A DNA stretch of 64,000 nt from Erythrobacter aureus. Lineage in GTDB: Bacteria > Pseudomonadota > Alphaproteobacteria > Sphingomonadales > Sphingomonadaceae. The DNA lies in assembly GCF_003355455.1 (NCBI RefSeq), contig NZ_CP031358.1, positions 248,001-312,000 on the forward strand. Direction: 5' to 3'. The notes beneath the pieces were generated by a model. The model saw nothing but the letters and a program-made list of their open reading frames with translations, did no database searches and had not been told where the DNA came from. This document shows, piece after piece, positions 23,583-31,583 of the stretch. Position 1 is the first letter of the stretch. Every line of letters begins with the position of its first letter. Made by a program: the position numbers and the translations under genes.

Positions 23583-25579
23583 TCGGCCGGACCCGAGGCG
23601 CGAGCGACAGTCTTGTCGGAGACGCGAACCTCGACGATGTTCATTCGGTCGATGTCGCCTTCCTGGACGCCGCGGTCATTGATGAGGTCGGCCATGTTCT
23701 GCTTGTCGACCACGCCGTTGTAGGCGCCAGCTGTCATGAGGAACTTGGCGTCGACCTCGTAGACGAGTTCGAGGTCATCGAGTTCGCCAGCGGAGGCGGC
23801 GGCCATGCCGGGTTCGTCAGCCCGCTCGAATCCAGCTGCGTTCACGCGAAGTTCTGCTTCGTCGAGCGGATGGATCTCGCTCGGAACGGTCGAACGATTG
23901 CCCGTGGACTGGAACTGGGCAACAGCGATCCTGTGGTCGAGATCGTCGATCTGGCTGTCATTGTCGTTGCCTTCGACAGCAGCCATATAGTCCTCGACGA
24001 TGCCGAGGTTGGTCCACGAAAGCTTCTCGAGATCACGCTTTCCGGTGTGCCCCATGTCGAGCTGAGCGAGGATGTAGCGGGCAAGGCACCAGCGCTTGTT
24101 CTGCGGGATGTAGGCAGGAACCTGCGTGCAATAGCTGCCGTTCTCGAGTTCCTCGAAGTCCTCGCCGACGCGCTTGTCGACGTCGAAGCGGAGAAGCGGC
24201 ACGTCGTAAGGACGCAGCGGGTCGAAGTCTCCGTCATTGCCTTCGCCGATCCACGAGATGGTGACGGCGTACTCGTCGTCCTCAACGCGGACTTCTTCGA
24301 TGATGTCGTACTTGATCGGGTCAAAGAGTAGCCAGGAGAGGTACTTCTTCCAGCTGTCGAGGTCACCGCGCTGTGCAGCGGTCTCGAAGGGGATGAGTAT
24401 TTGGATGACGATGCGGTCGTCTCCGCTTTGGTCGACCCGTGCGCGAGCCATTGCGACTGCGAGCTTGGGAGCGAGGTCGGCGACATAGGTGTTCGCAAAG
24501 GCCAGGGCTTCCTGCTCGGTTGCGAAGCGGTCGTCCTTGTCACCATAGGTGAGTTCGATCGAGGGCATGAGGAACTTCTGGCCGCGGTAGAGAGCCGAGT
24601 ATCCGATGAAAGCAAGGACGTTGCCGTCGAGCGAGGTGACCTCGTCCTCGGCAATGTAGCGGACCTCTTCATCGGTCAGCGGGTAGAACTCGCCGTCGAA
24701 TTCACCGTAGCTGAGGCCGAGGTGATCGAACTGTTCCTTGGTACCGTGCGCGGCTTCCGTGCACTGGTTGGTGAGATAGACGGGGAGATCCTGCGGAGTG
24801 AGCAGGAGCGCCAGGCGGGCCTTCCATGCATCGGCGCTGCCGAGGGCCATGGCATTGGCAATCGGCACGAGCAGACGGACGACGACGCAGTTGTCGATGC
24901 CGCGATCGATGTGGACGTCGCCGCCGAATTCCTCGACGCGCGGGCGGATCGCTTCAGCGTAGCCGGTGGCGTATTCGAGGACGCTCTCTTCGCTGGCCGC
25001 TTCGGGGTCGATCTGGAACTCGACCTGCGGCGCGAGGCACTTCGTGTTGCGGCAGAGGACGCTGTAGCCGATGAGCGCGCTGGTGGTGCCATCGAGCGCA
25101 GTGACGATGTCTTCGGCGACATAGTTTGCCTCGGCTTCGGTGAGCGGGTAGAAAAAGTCGTCCTTCTCGCCCGAGTTGAGGCCCAGCCCGCCCGACTTGA
25201 GGCCCAGCTGACTGAAGAGGGCGATGATCTTCGTGTCATCGGTCGTCTCGGCGCCGCCGTTGGTGAGGAAGAAGGGGACCTGGTTGCCGAGCTGGGCTTC
25301 GGTGTCGTCACCTTCATCGTCATGATCGGCCATGTCAGCGATAGCCATGTCGAAGAATTCACCATCGTTTCCGATGGCTTCGAGTTCAGCCTTGATGCGG
25401 TCAGGCGAGAGGATCGTCTGCGAAGCGACGACCTTGATGCCGCTGCCGATGTCGTCGCCGAAGTCTGTGGAGTGGGCGATTTCGGTGAGGCTCATGCTGT
25501 CATAGGCGTTGACGGCCTCATCGAGGGTGTCGGTGTCGCACATGACGGTCATCTGCAGGATCAGCTTCTGGACGGGCAT
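23579..25579 (-). CDS. large acidic protein with a duplicated ~160-residue domain
   Basis: A 666-aa very acidic soluble protein. Residues 101-263 and 265-420 are two copies of one domain: paired landmarks are VPFFLTN/LPVYLTN, FFYPLTEAE/EFYPLTDEE, YVAEDIVTALDG/YIAEDEVTSLDG, IGYSVL/IGYSAL and IVIQILIPF/CVVVRLLVPI, ending in similar WK-L--LL segments. An N-terminal region (1-75) and a C-terminal region (430-666) are unique. I do not recognise a family. AGAAGGACATACA precedes ATG 25579, and the gene is coupled to 23316-23582. Surface charge suggests DNA mimicry or protein binding, but this is speculation. Confidence 0.85.
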   Translation of the reverse strand: MPVQKLILQMTVMCDTDTLDEAVNAYDSMSLTEIAHSTDFGDDIGSGIKVVASQTILSPDRIKAELEAIGNDGEFFDMAIADMADHDDEGDDTEAQLGNQVPFFLTNGGAETTDDTKIIALFSQLGLKSGGLGLNSGEKDDFFYPLTEAEANYVAEDIVTALDGTTSALIGYSVLCRNTKCLAPQVEFQIDPEAASEESVLEYATGYAEAIRPRVEEFGGDVHIDRGIDNCVVVRLLVPIANAMALGSADAWKARLALLLTPQDLPVYLTNQCTEAAHGTKEQFDHLGLSYGEFDGEFYPLTDEEVRYIAEDEVTSLDGNVLAFIGYSALYRGQKFLMPSIELTYGDKDDRFATEQEALAFANTYVADLAPKLAVAMARARVDQSGDDRIVIQILIPFETAAQRGDLDSWKKYLSWLLFDPIKYDIIEEVRVEDDEYAVTISWIGEGNDGDFDPLRPYDVPLLRFDVDKRVGEDFEELENGSYCTQVPAYIPQNKRWCLARYILAQLDMGHTGKRDLEKLSWTNLGIVEDYMAAVEGNDNDSQIDDLDHRIAVAQFQSTGNRSTVPSEIHPLDEAELRVNAAGFERADEPGMAAASAGELDDLELVYEVDAKFLMTAGAYNGVVDKQNMADLINDRGVQEGDIDRMNIVEVRVSDKTVARASGPAE

Positions 25580-25642
25580 TGTATGTCCTTCTCGTGGGGT
25601 ATCAGGGAATGTCTGGGGCCAGCCGAAGCTGGAGGAGAGGCG

Positions 25643-26653
25643 TCAGCCCATCTTGGAGATGAGCCAGGGGCCGTAGCCGTTGGAGATGTAATGGGTCGGC
25701 GAGTAGCCGAGGGTCATCGCGGCGGTGACGGCTTCCTCGATCGAGGTGACCGGGTCCATGGTGTCAGGGAAATCGATGCGAGCGATCTTGCCGTCTTCCT
25801 GCTTCACGCGCAGGTAGTAGACCTCGACCTCGTCGACATCCTCGTCGTCGAGATCTTCGAGCTCAGCCTCGTCCATCTCTTCGCAGATGATCATGATGGG
25901 CGGGAGGTCCGGCGTCGGGCCCGAGAGGATGTTCGACGGGCGGATCGGCGCGTCTGCGCCCGAGTAGACCTTGCCACCCTTGCCGCGCGGGGTCGGCACA
26001 TCCTCGCCTGCCATGTGGTTGTTGATGGCTTCCTTCAGCCAGCCGCGGTGATCTTCGTCGCCGTGGGCGATGGAGTCATAGAGCGTGTTAACGCGCGCGA
26101 GGATGACGGCGTTGTTCTCCAGCTTGGTGCAAGCCTGCAGGAGATAGTCGCGCTGGATGATCGCGGGCATGTCTTCGGCATGTACGCGTGCTTCGGCAAT
26201 CCAGTCGCCGATGAGGTCATCTTCTTCGATGGCCATTTCAGCAAAGGCGCGCTCGGCGTTGCAGGGCATGGTTTCCATGCTCTTGCCAGGCAGGGTGCTG
26301 ATGTTCTGGTCGGGCGGCGTGCGACGCGAAGTGTCGCCCCAGAGCGAGAAACGGATGATGTCAGCGAGGCCGTGGATTTCCAGAGCCATCGAGTGCATCT
26401 CGGATTCTGCAACCAGGACGAACCGGTAGGCGTCTTCGTCATTGTCGAAGCGGCCGGTTTCGTCGCAGGCTTCAATTCCCGTCGTCAGGAAGTCTTCCGG
26501 ACGGGTCGGGTTGCCGGGGATATTGAAGAGCGCCCACCCCTCCCCTTCGGGCTGTTCGAATTCTGCAATGCGCAAGACCGCGGTCTTGAATGCGGCTTCA
26601 GCGCGCATGAGGTCGCGGCGCATCGGGATGTTGTCGGGGTTGGTGTCGCTCAC
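25643..26653 (-). CDS. hypothetical acidic protein
   Basis: A 336-aa soluble acidic protein. GTG at 26653 is chosen because GAGGAAAAGCT precedes it; the reading frame upstream has no ribosome site. The C-terminal third contains an Asp/Glu run (about 256-275). No domain recognised. Lies between the ART-like gene (16-bp gap) and the large repeat protein (63-bp gap), so likely one operon. Confidence 0.75.
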   Translation of the reverse strand: MSDTNPDNIPMRRDLMRAEAAFKTAVLRIAEFEQPEGEGWALFNIPGNPTRPEDFLTTGIEACDETGRFDNDEDAYRFVLVAESEMHSMALEIHGLADIIRFSLWGDTSRRTPPDQNISTLPGKSMETMPCNAERAFAEMAIEEDDLIGDWIAEARVHAEDMPAIIQRDYLLQACTKLENNAVILARVNTLYDSIAHGDEDHRGWLKEAINNHMAGEDVPTPRGKGGKVYSGADAPIRPSNILSGPTPDLPPIMIICEEMDEAELEDLDDEDVDEVEVYYLRVKQEDGKIARIDFPDTMDPVTSIEEAVTAAMTLGYSPTHYISNGYGPWLISKMG

Positions 26654-26669
26654 AGCTTTTCCTCTTTCG

Positions 26670-27119
26670 TCAGGCGTTGCACAGCTCGGCAGAAAGGGAA
26701 GCACTCCCCTCCCCTTCGGCTGGTTCGTGTTTGGCGATGATCTTCGCGTTGCGAGGGTCGAAGACGATCCAGCTCTCAGAGGCCTCTGGAAGGGCCTTCT
26801 GGAAGTTCGCGTCGCTAAGGCGATCGATATTGGCGTACTTGGCGCGGGCGCGCTCGAACGCGGACTGAGGGATACCCTCGTAGCGGTTGAGGTAGCGCAC
26901 GCCGTCCCAGCCCTGCTTCTGCAGGCGCTTGAGCTGGCGCTCGTCCCATCCGCCGGTGTCCTTCATGGTCTTGGGATCGGCAACGAGAAGTTCGACTTCG
27001 AGGAGGTGGCCACCAGGAGGGCAGCGCATTTCGGCCTGCGCCCGCGAGCCAAAGTGGCTGAAGGGGGCGAAAGTGTCGAAGTCGGCAGCAGTGGCGTGCC
27101 AGACGCGGATACGCGGCAT
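26670..27119 (-). CDS. ADP-ribosyltransferase-like protein (ART-PolyVal type)
   Basis: A 149-aa protein whose motifs follow the order of the ART domain of polyvalent proteins: WHAT in place of HGT (7-10), HFGSRAQA (22-29), a GWDGVRYLNRYEG segment in the middle, and SWIVFDPRNAKII near the end. The catalytic residues cannot be confirmed. GAGAGCTTGAT precedes ATG 27119. Members of the group are carried by phages and plasmids and are thought to modify host proteins early after entry; that role here is inference. Confidence 0.7.
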   Translation of the reverse strand: MPRIRVWHATAADFDTFAPFSHFGSRAQAEMRCPPGGHLLEVELLVADPKTMKDTGGWDERQLKRLQKQGWDGVRYLNRYEGIPQSAFERARAKYANIDRLSDANFQKALPEASESWIVFDPRNAKIIAKHEPAEGEGSASLSAELCNA

Positions 27120-27185
27120 ATCAAGCTCTCTGATGGTTGGCCCAAGCGCATCGTCTGATGCGCGTTTCCTCACTCTTGCGAGGAC

Positions 27186-27191
27186 ATCATA
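27186..27191 (-). promoter_or_regulatory. -10-like element before 27119 gene
   Basis: TATGAT in ATCATCCTATGATGTCC on the minus strand, a weaker member of the CATCC-TATAATG group. It lies about 67 bp upstream of the ART-like gene. Confidence 0.35.
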
Positions 27192-27233
27192 GGATGATCG
27201 AAGACATCCCGTGGCCTTGGAGCTTGAAAAGAA

Positions 27234-27263
27234 AATGCGACCGAGCCGAAGCCCGGTCGCATT
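27234..27263 (-). terminator. terminator of the HU gene
   Basis: AATGCGACCG / CGGTCGCATT stem with a 10-nt interior, flanked on the left by GAAAAGAAA, which reads as a T-rich tract on the minus strand. A clear rho-independent terminator about 50 bp after the HU stop codon. Confidence 0.85.
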
Positions 27264-27309
27264 CAAACGATCTCGTTATGGATCGGCGGCCGCAGAGGCC
27301 GACTTCGGA

Positions 27310-27585
27310 TTAGCCGTTCAGCTTGTCCTTGACGGCCTTGGCCGGCGTGAAGGTGATCTTGCGCTGTGCAGCGATGGTCATCGGCTCGCCGGTCGACGGG
27401 TTGCGGCCCTGGCGTTCCTTGGTTTCCTTGAGCGCGAATTTGCCGACGCCGCTGAGCTGGACATCGTCGCCCTTGTTCACGCTGTCGACGATCGCGTCGA
27501 ACGTGGTGTCGAGAATGGCGCGGGCGTCGGTCTTGCTGAGGCCATGCTTTTCGGCGAGTGTGTCGACGAGTGCTGCGGTGTTCAT
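27310..27585 (-). CDS. hup: HU-family DNA-binding protein
   Basis: A 91-aa HU protein of normal length, including the GKFALKETKERQGRNPSTGE region and the beta-arm proline (RNPSTGEP) followed by KITFTPAKAVKDKLN. HU bends and compacts DNA and helps initiators and recombinases. ATG 27585 with AAGGAAG twelve bases upstream; own terminator at 27234, so monocistronic. A plasmid-borne copy may help plasmid nucleoprotein assembly. Confidence 0.95.
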   Translation of the reverse strand: MNTAALVDTLAEKHGLSKTDARAILDTTFDAIVDSVNKGDDVQLSGVGKFALKETKERQGRNPSTGEPMTIAAQRKITFTPAKAVKDKLNG

Positions 27586-27669
27586 TGCGTGTAAGCTTCC
27601 TTGTAATTGCTTAGCGTTGGAACACTCTTCATAGGAAGGACGCAGACCAATGTGAATCCCGAATGCAGG

Positions 27670-27695
27670 AAAAAGTCCCTAAAATGGGGCTTTTT
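27670..27695 (-). terminator. terminator after 27720 gene
   Basis: AAAAAGTCCC / GGGGCTTTTT stem with a 6-nt loop; the A-rich left arm gives T5 on the minus strand. Lies 25 bp past the stop of the exported protein at 27720-28217, and could act in both directions. Confidence 0.75.
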
Positions 27696-27719
27696 AGCCT
27701 GATTTGGCGATGGGCGGAG

Positions 27720-28217
27720 TCAGAAGCTCGGCTTATCGGTGGATTCAGCCTTTCGACAGGAGCCGCGGGCGTATGTCGTGGGGCCGGCTTCCGGGCCGAA
27801 AACATCGGTCTTCATGTAGATCGCGCGGGTGACCCGGTCGATAACGTAGGTCTCGTTGTAGGTCTTGCCGTCGTATTCGCGACCATGGTTCTCGAAGCGG
27901 ATCTCGAACTTGCTCGAGAGGAGCTTGCAGGCGCCGTCCTTGTGGCAGAGAGGCCGGAAGTCCTCAGCGCCGGACTGCTTCAGGCTCATGGTCTGCTCGT
28001 CGATGTCGATGCGGTAGAAGCCGTCGTAGTTCAGCTTTGCTTCAAACTCGCTTCCGTCATCGTCGCTGACGAGCTTAACCGGCTTTGCGCTCTCCATCGT
28101 GCAGTAGAGGAGAATGTCCGAGGTCACTTCCTGTTCGGCATCCCGTTCTTCGAAGATGCAGGCAGAAGACGTCGATAGGAGCGCAAGAGCTGCGGAGACC
28201 TTCAGGATGTTAGGCAA
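27720..28217 (-). CDS. exported hypothetical protein
   Basis: A 165-aa protein with an N-terminal signal (hydrophobic residues 5-17) ending TSSAC at Cys20, which is a poor but possible lipobox; otherwise a signal peptidase I substrate. Further cysteines are likely disulphide-bonded in the periplasm. TTG at 28217 is the likely start, with GGGGGA six bases before. No family recognised. Confidence 0.7.
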   Translation of the reverse strand: MPNILKVSAALALLSTSSACIFEERDAEQEVTSDILLYCTMESAKPVKLVSDDDGSEFEAKLNYDGFYRIDIDEQTMSLKQSGAEDFRPLCHKDGACKLLSSKFEIRFENHGREYDGKTYNETYVIDRVTRAIYMKTDVFGPEAGPTTYARGSCRKAESTDKPSF

Positions 28218-28256
28218 TGGAAATCCCCCTGTAGAAGCGACTGGAGCATGGCGTGA

Positions 28257-28577
28257 TCACAGATGCGTGTCGAGGCCGGTCATCTCGGTGAAGACGCGCT
28301 GTAGGTCTTCGGCATAAACGCCTTCGCGGGTGTCGATGACCTTGACCTCGAAGTTGCGTATCTTGAGCAGCTCGAGCCGGTAGGTGTCGGTGACATCGAG
28401 GTAAATCCTCATGCCGGATGCGCGGTTCTTCGTGATGCTGGCTTTCAACCGGAAGCTGAGCATCTGCTCATCGCCGGCAAAGCTGGCAGCACCCGTCATG
28501 GCCTTGAAGCGTTCGCCGCCAAGCTGCTGCAGTATGAGTGTGGGGACCGTGAGGTCGGTTTTCGGCTGGCTTGCCAT
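28257..28577 (-). CDS. hypothetical protein
   Basis: A 106-aa soluble protein with alternating beta-like segments. AGGAGGCTAC precedes ATG 28577, an excellent ribosome site. It carries no recognised domain and is followed after 39 bp by the exported protein gene. Confidence 0.75.
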   Translation of the reverse strand: MASQPKTDLTVPTLILQQLGGERFKAMTGAASFAGDEQMLSFRLKASITKNRASGMRIYLDVTDTYRLELLKIRNFEVKVIDTREGVYAEDLQRVFTEMTGLDTHL

Positions 28578-28618
28578 GTAGCCTCCTGGCTATCGACGGA
28601 TTGGGAAGACTGGGCGGG

Positions 28619-28789
28619 TCAGGCCGGTTCGCGGTTGCCGGTGACGAAGTCTGCGAAATTCATGCCGCGGTCGTAGGCCTCGTTCCAGTCGGCATTGGTC
28701 GGATGGGTGCGGCCGCCGCAGCCGTCGAGGTTCTCGATGAAACCCTGAACGAAGGCGAAGAGGAGCGTGTTGCGGATCTTGCGAAGCAT
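28619..28789 (-). CDS. 56-aa hypothetical protein
   Basis: A short gene (ATG 28789, stop 28619-28621) with AAGGATACTCCC upstream. The product is a small soluble protein with an amphipathic N-terminus (LRKIRNTLLFAF) and a glycine/cysteine centre. Ribosome-site sequence matches that of its neighbour at 29224. No function known. Confidence 0.65.
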   Translation of the reverse strand: MLRKIRNTLLFAFVQGFIENLDGCGGRTHPTNADWNEAYDRGMNFADFVTGNREPA

Positions 28790-28831
28790 GGGAGTATCCT
28801 TGAGAGAGAGGAAGGTCGGGCGGCTGGCGCG

Positions 28832-29224
28832 TCAGTGGCCGCGTACGCTGGCGGGCGTGGGCGTGCGGACGGGCTCGGCGTCTTCATCGTCGTCATGCAG
28901 CTTCACAGCTTCATGAAGGTCCTGGAAGGCCTTGACGGTTAGCTGTCCGTTCTGGCCGAGAGGATGGGCGAGCAATGCGCGGGCAGCATTGAGGAGAGCT
29001 TCGTGCTCAGGCGCGCGGCCCTCCTCCTCCCACGAGCAGTTGTATTCCTGCTCGATGGCTTCGACGACGCCTTCAAGGTCGACGTCGTCGTCGAGGTAGC
29101 CCCATTCTTGGGCGAGGTTCTCGTCGTAGTATTTCTTGAGCTCGTCGCGCAGACCATCTTCGGTCTTGGCGTGGAACCATTCCGAGCCGCTGCGGCCTTC
29201 GACGTGGGCGGTGAACTTCGACAT
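28832..29224 (-). CDS. hypothetical acidic protein
   Basis: A 130-aa acidic soluble protein, ATG 29224 with AAGGATACCCC upstream. Residues 1-60 (MSKFTAHVEGRSG, then a helical Asp/Glu-rich stretch) look like a small alpha/beta fold. No family recognised. Confidence 0.75.
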   Translation of the reverse strand: MSKFTAHVEGRSGSEWFHAKTEDGLRDELKKYYDENLAQEWGYLDDDVDLEGVVEAIEQEYNCSWEEEGRAPEHEALLNAARALLAHPLGQNGQLTVKAFQDLHEAVKLHDDDEDAEPVRTPTPASVRGH

Positions 29225-29244
29225 GGGGTATCCTTGTGTGAGGG

Positions 29245-29493
29245 TCAGTTCGGCGTCTTGAGGACGCGAGCAATGTGGCCGGCGTAGACGGAGACAGCCT
29301 TCCAGTAGACGGCCATGGGTGCCTTGTGTTTGCGCCAGCATTCCGAGGCACGCTCCGCAGCGTCCTTTTTCAGGTCGAGAAGGAGATTGCGAAGCAGATC
29401 CCGGGTGTCCTGCGGCGCCTCCTGCAGGCGCTGGGCAGCCGGAAGAGCGAGGACCGGATTACGGACCTCGCGCCTGGTCGAGCGAGTGGACAT
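29245..29493 (-). CDS. hypothetical basic helical protein
   Basis: An 82-aa basic protein, helical, no domain recognised. ATG 29493 is preceded by AAGGAAAAGGCTCACTC; a start 14 codons upstream lacks a ribosome site. Followed by the gene at 28832-29224 after 20 bp. Confidence 0.65.
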   Translation of the reverse strand: MSTRSTRREVRNPVLALPAAQRLQEAPQDTRDLLRNLLLDLKKDAAERASECWRKHKAPMAVYWKAVSVYAGHIARVLKTPN

Positions 29494-29566
29494 GAGTGAG
29501 CCTTTTCCTTCAGCGTTGAGCTTTGTCTCATCCACTGAAGCCCAAAGGCGTGAGGATTACGCCGCC

Positions 29567-29791
29567 CTAGAAGATGTCCCGGATGCGGAGCGACGCGAGC
29601 TTGGCGAGCGCTGTCCGCAAAGCGCGCAGGTCATCTTTGAGATAGTCCCAGCGCGTGCCGGCATGGCCAGGCCAGCCGACAGAACGAGCGAATTCGTCGG
29701 CCTGTTCGCGGGAGGTGGGATTGTCCAACGAGACGGTGGCTTCAGCGCCGTCGCGGGAACGCCAGTGATAGGTTGCAGTCTGCAGATTCAT
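29567..29791 (-). CDS. hypothetical protein
   Basis: A 74-aa soluble protein, last gene of the 31369-29567 unit, starting in an ATGA overlap with the lipoprotein gene, preceded by AAGGATTCCGCTT. The N-terminal half is beta-like (TYHWRSRDGAEATVSL). Unknown family. Confidence 0.7.
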   Translation of the reverse strand: MNLQTATYHWRSRDGAEATVSLDNPTSREQADEFARSVGWPGHAGTRWDYLKDDLRALRTALAKLASLRIRDIF

Positions 29792-30417
29792 AAGCGGAAT
29801 CCTTCGGGTGAGCATGCGCGGAGGAACATATCGACCTGCGGATCAGAGGCATCGATGGTGAGGTCGGTCGCTTCCGAGCGGGAAAGAGCGTCGATCTTGC
29901 CCATGCGTACGTCCATGGCGTTTGCCCCGGTGACGAAACGGAAGCTGACTCGCTTGGGCATGTTGCCTTCCGCGTCGGGGTAGAAGATCTTGGCGCCGTT
30001 GAGGGTCGTGTTCCGGAAGAGCGTCCGCGGCCGGTTGTCGTAGTCATCGCGATACAGGCGCGCGGACTGGCCGTCGATCTTGTAGAGGACGGCATCGATC
30101 ATGGGCGGGTCGTAGATCGTGTCGAAATCCTCGCTCCGCGAATTGATGAGGATGTTGAACTCGCTCAGCATATCGGCGCTGGTATCGCGATAGCACTGGA
30201 ACTGCATTTCAAGGTAGTGGCCGCGCTCGCGATCGGTGTAGACGTTCACATTGAGGTAGCTGCCTTCGCTCTCGGCGAATGCGTCAGCTTCCTGCCAGAA
30301 TGCGGGCTGACCATCGATGATAGGGTCGTCGAGGGCAGAGCCGTCACATCCAGCGACGGCGACGGAAAGGCTAGCGACACCAAAGATGGTCGCCCAGGTC
30401 ATGAGTGCGTATTTCAC
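29788..30417 (-). CDS. putative lipoprotein
   Basis: A 209-aa protein with a signal peptide ending VAGC, a good lipobox with Cys24 as the lipidated residue, so it is likely anchored to the membrane facing the periplasm. GTG at 30417 is the start, with GGAAGG upstream, and overlaps the preceding gene as GTGA. The mature part is a mixed alpha/beta domain without recognised family. Confidence 0.75.
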   Translation of the reverse strand: MKYALMTWATIFGVASLSVAVAGCDGSALDDPIIDGQPAFWQEADAFAESEGSYLNVNVYTDRERGHYLEMQFQCYRDTSADMLSEFNILINSRSEDFDTIYDPPMIDAVLYKIDGQSARLYRDDYDNRPRTLFRNTTLNGAKIFYPDAEGNMPKRVSFRFVTGANAMDVRMGKIDALSRSEATDLTIDASDPQVDMFLRACSPEGFRL

Positions 30418-30944
30418 GGGCGTTCGCCTTCCGGGTTCTTGGAATGGAGCATTTGAACTGCGTCATGCCGATTGAGCCAATTCTGGCGGATCGTCTCGTA
30501 GTCAGCCTGGTGGTCGCGCTTTTTGAAGTCGCCCAGCCCAAGCTCGTGCTGGATGAAGAGCACGGCGGTAGAGCCCGCGATAAGAGCGAAACTGACAGCG
30601 TAGAGATAGCGGATGCGATCAGGTTCGCCGTCGATGAAGGCCAGTCCTGCGACGCCAGCGGCGAGCGCGTAGAAGGGTGCAAACAGCATCGGGAGCGTTT
30701 CGGGGCGACGGCGCATCAGGAAGTAGAGCGGCACGAAGACGATTGCGCTTACCGGCATCAGCAGAGTGTAGACGATGAGCGCGATCGAGACGTTGTCGAC
30801 GTAATCGGCGCAAGGGATCATTCCGGCGCCGGCCGCCATGACGAATGCACCAGCCGCCGGGCAATGGAATAAGAACCATGCGTTCACGACCGATAGGAAG
30901 GCTCGGACCTTCGGAGATGGGCTGAGGCGTTCGCGAATAGTCAT
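30414..30944 (-). CDS. four-helix membrane protein
   Basis: A 176-aa integral membrane protein with about four hydrophobic segments (near 20-40, 50-75, 86-106 and 113-135) and a charged cytoplasmic tail. Coupled on both sides (ATGA upstream, GTGA downstream). Same general build as the gene before it; function unknown. Confidence 0.75.
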   Translation of the reverse strand: MTIRERLSPSPKVRAFLSVVNAWFLFHCPAAGAFVMAAGAGMIPCADYVDNVSIALIVYTLLMPVSAIVFVPLYFLMRRRPETLPMLFAPFYALAAGVAGLAFIDGEPDRIRYLYAVSFALIAGSTAVLFIQHELGLGDFKKRDHQADYETIRQNWLNRHDAVQMLHSKNPEGERP

Positions 30945-31369
30945 GCTGGCACTCCAGCCTTTCGAGAAATGAGGATGTGTGCATCGAGCCGGTATAGAGC
31001 AAACAAGCTCGATCCGACGCCGAGAGCGAGGCTGTACGACATCAGAGGATGGATAGGAGCGACCAGAGGAGAGATCATCCACAGCGGCGCATAGACATAA
31101 GGCGCGAGCTGCGGCCGCTTCTCGATCTGAAGGTCGATGAGGAGGAAGATGAAGATCAGCGGCAGGAGCGAGATGGAGAACATCTGCAACGACCAGACGA
31201 CAGCGTTCGACGACGATGCCAGGTTCAAATAGGCGGCTGGCACAATGTCAGCTTTCATCGCGGCGAGGAACGCGAGCGCGATTGGAAGCATGAAGCCTGC
31301 CCAACGGAAAGTGATGTCTTTGTGCAGGAGGGCCGGCTCGGACATGCTGTGGTCTTTGGTCGTGGGCAT
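30941..31369 (-). CDS. multi-pass membrane protein
   Basis: A 142-aa integral membrane protein with three to four hydrophobic segments. First gene of the unit 31369-29567 (membrane protein, membrane protein, lipoprotein, small protein), which may form one envelope complex. ATG 31369 has AGGAA ten bases upstream; an ATG eight codons later is possible. Confidence 0.7.
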   Translation of the reverse strand: MPTTKDHSMSEPALLHKDITFRWAGFMLPIALAFLAAMKADIVPAAYLNLASSSNAVVWSLQMFSISLLPLIFIFLLIDLQIEKRPQLAPYVYAPLWMISPLVAPIHPLMSYSLALGVGSSLFALYRLDAHILISRKAGVPA

Positions 31370-31415
31370 AAAGCTTTCATTCCTAAACGGTTCTCAGCCT
31401 GAGATACCGTCCATT

Positions 31416-31433
31416 GCATGAGTTTTCTCATGC
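31416..31433. terminator. short hairpin between operons
   Basis: GCATGAG / CTCATGC with a TTTT loop, between the 42-aa gene and the membrane operon at 31369. There is no T-run after it on the minus strand, so it could equally be an operator. Confidence 0.35.
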
Positions 31434-31448
31434 CTCAATTATGGAGGG

Positions 31449-31577
31449 TCAGAGCGAGGCGATAGCCGAGCGGACCATCTCGTAGATGAAGTAGATCTGG
31501 AGCGCGGCAAAGATCGCGAACTCGACCCAGAGGAGGGTTTCCCTCCGGTCAAGTCGAGGAGAGGTCTTGCGGGCCAT
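31449..31577 (-). CDS. 42-aa membrane protein
   Basis: A short gene six bases after the stop of 31584-32804, with AAGG four bases before ATG 31577. The product has a basic N-terminus (MARKTSPRLDRRE) and one hydrophobic helix (about 15-38). Its tight spacing suggests co-expression with the preceding unknown gene downstream of Wadjet. Confidence 0.6.
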   Translation of the reverse strand: MARKTSPRLDRRETLLWVEFAIFAALQIYFIYEMVRSAIASL

Positions 31578-31583
31578 ATCGCC

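Noticed and set aside
24401..26740. A 779-codon open frame on the plus strand.
   Set aside because: It is antisense to two well-supported minus-strand genes with good ribosome sites. Long mirror frames are common in high-GC DNA with GNN-rich codons.
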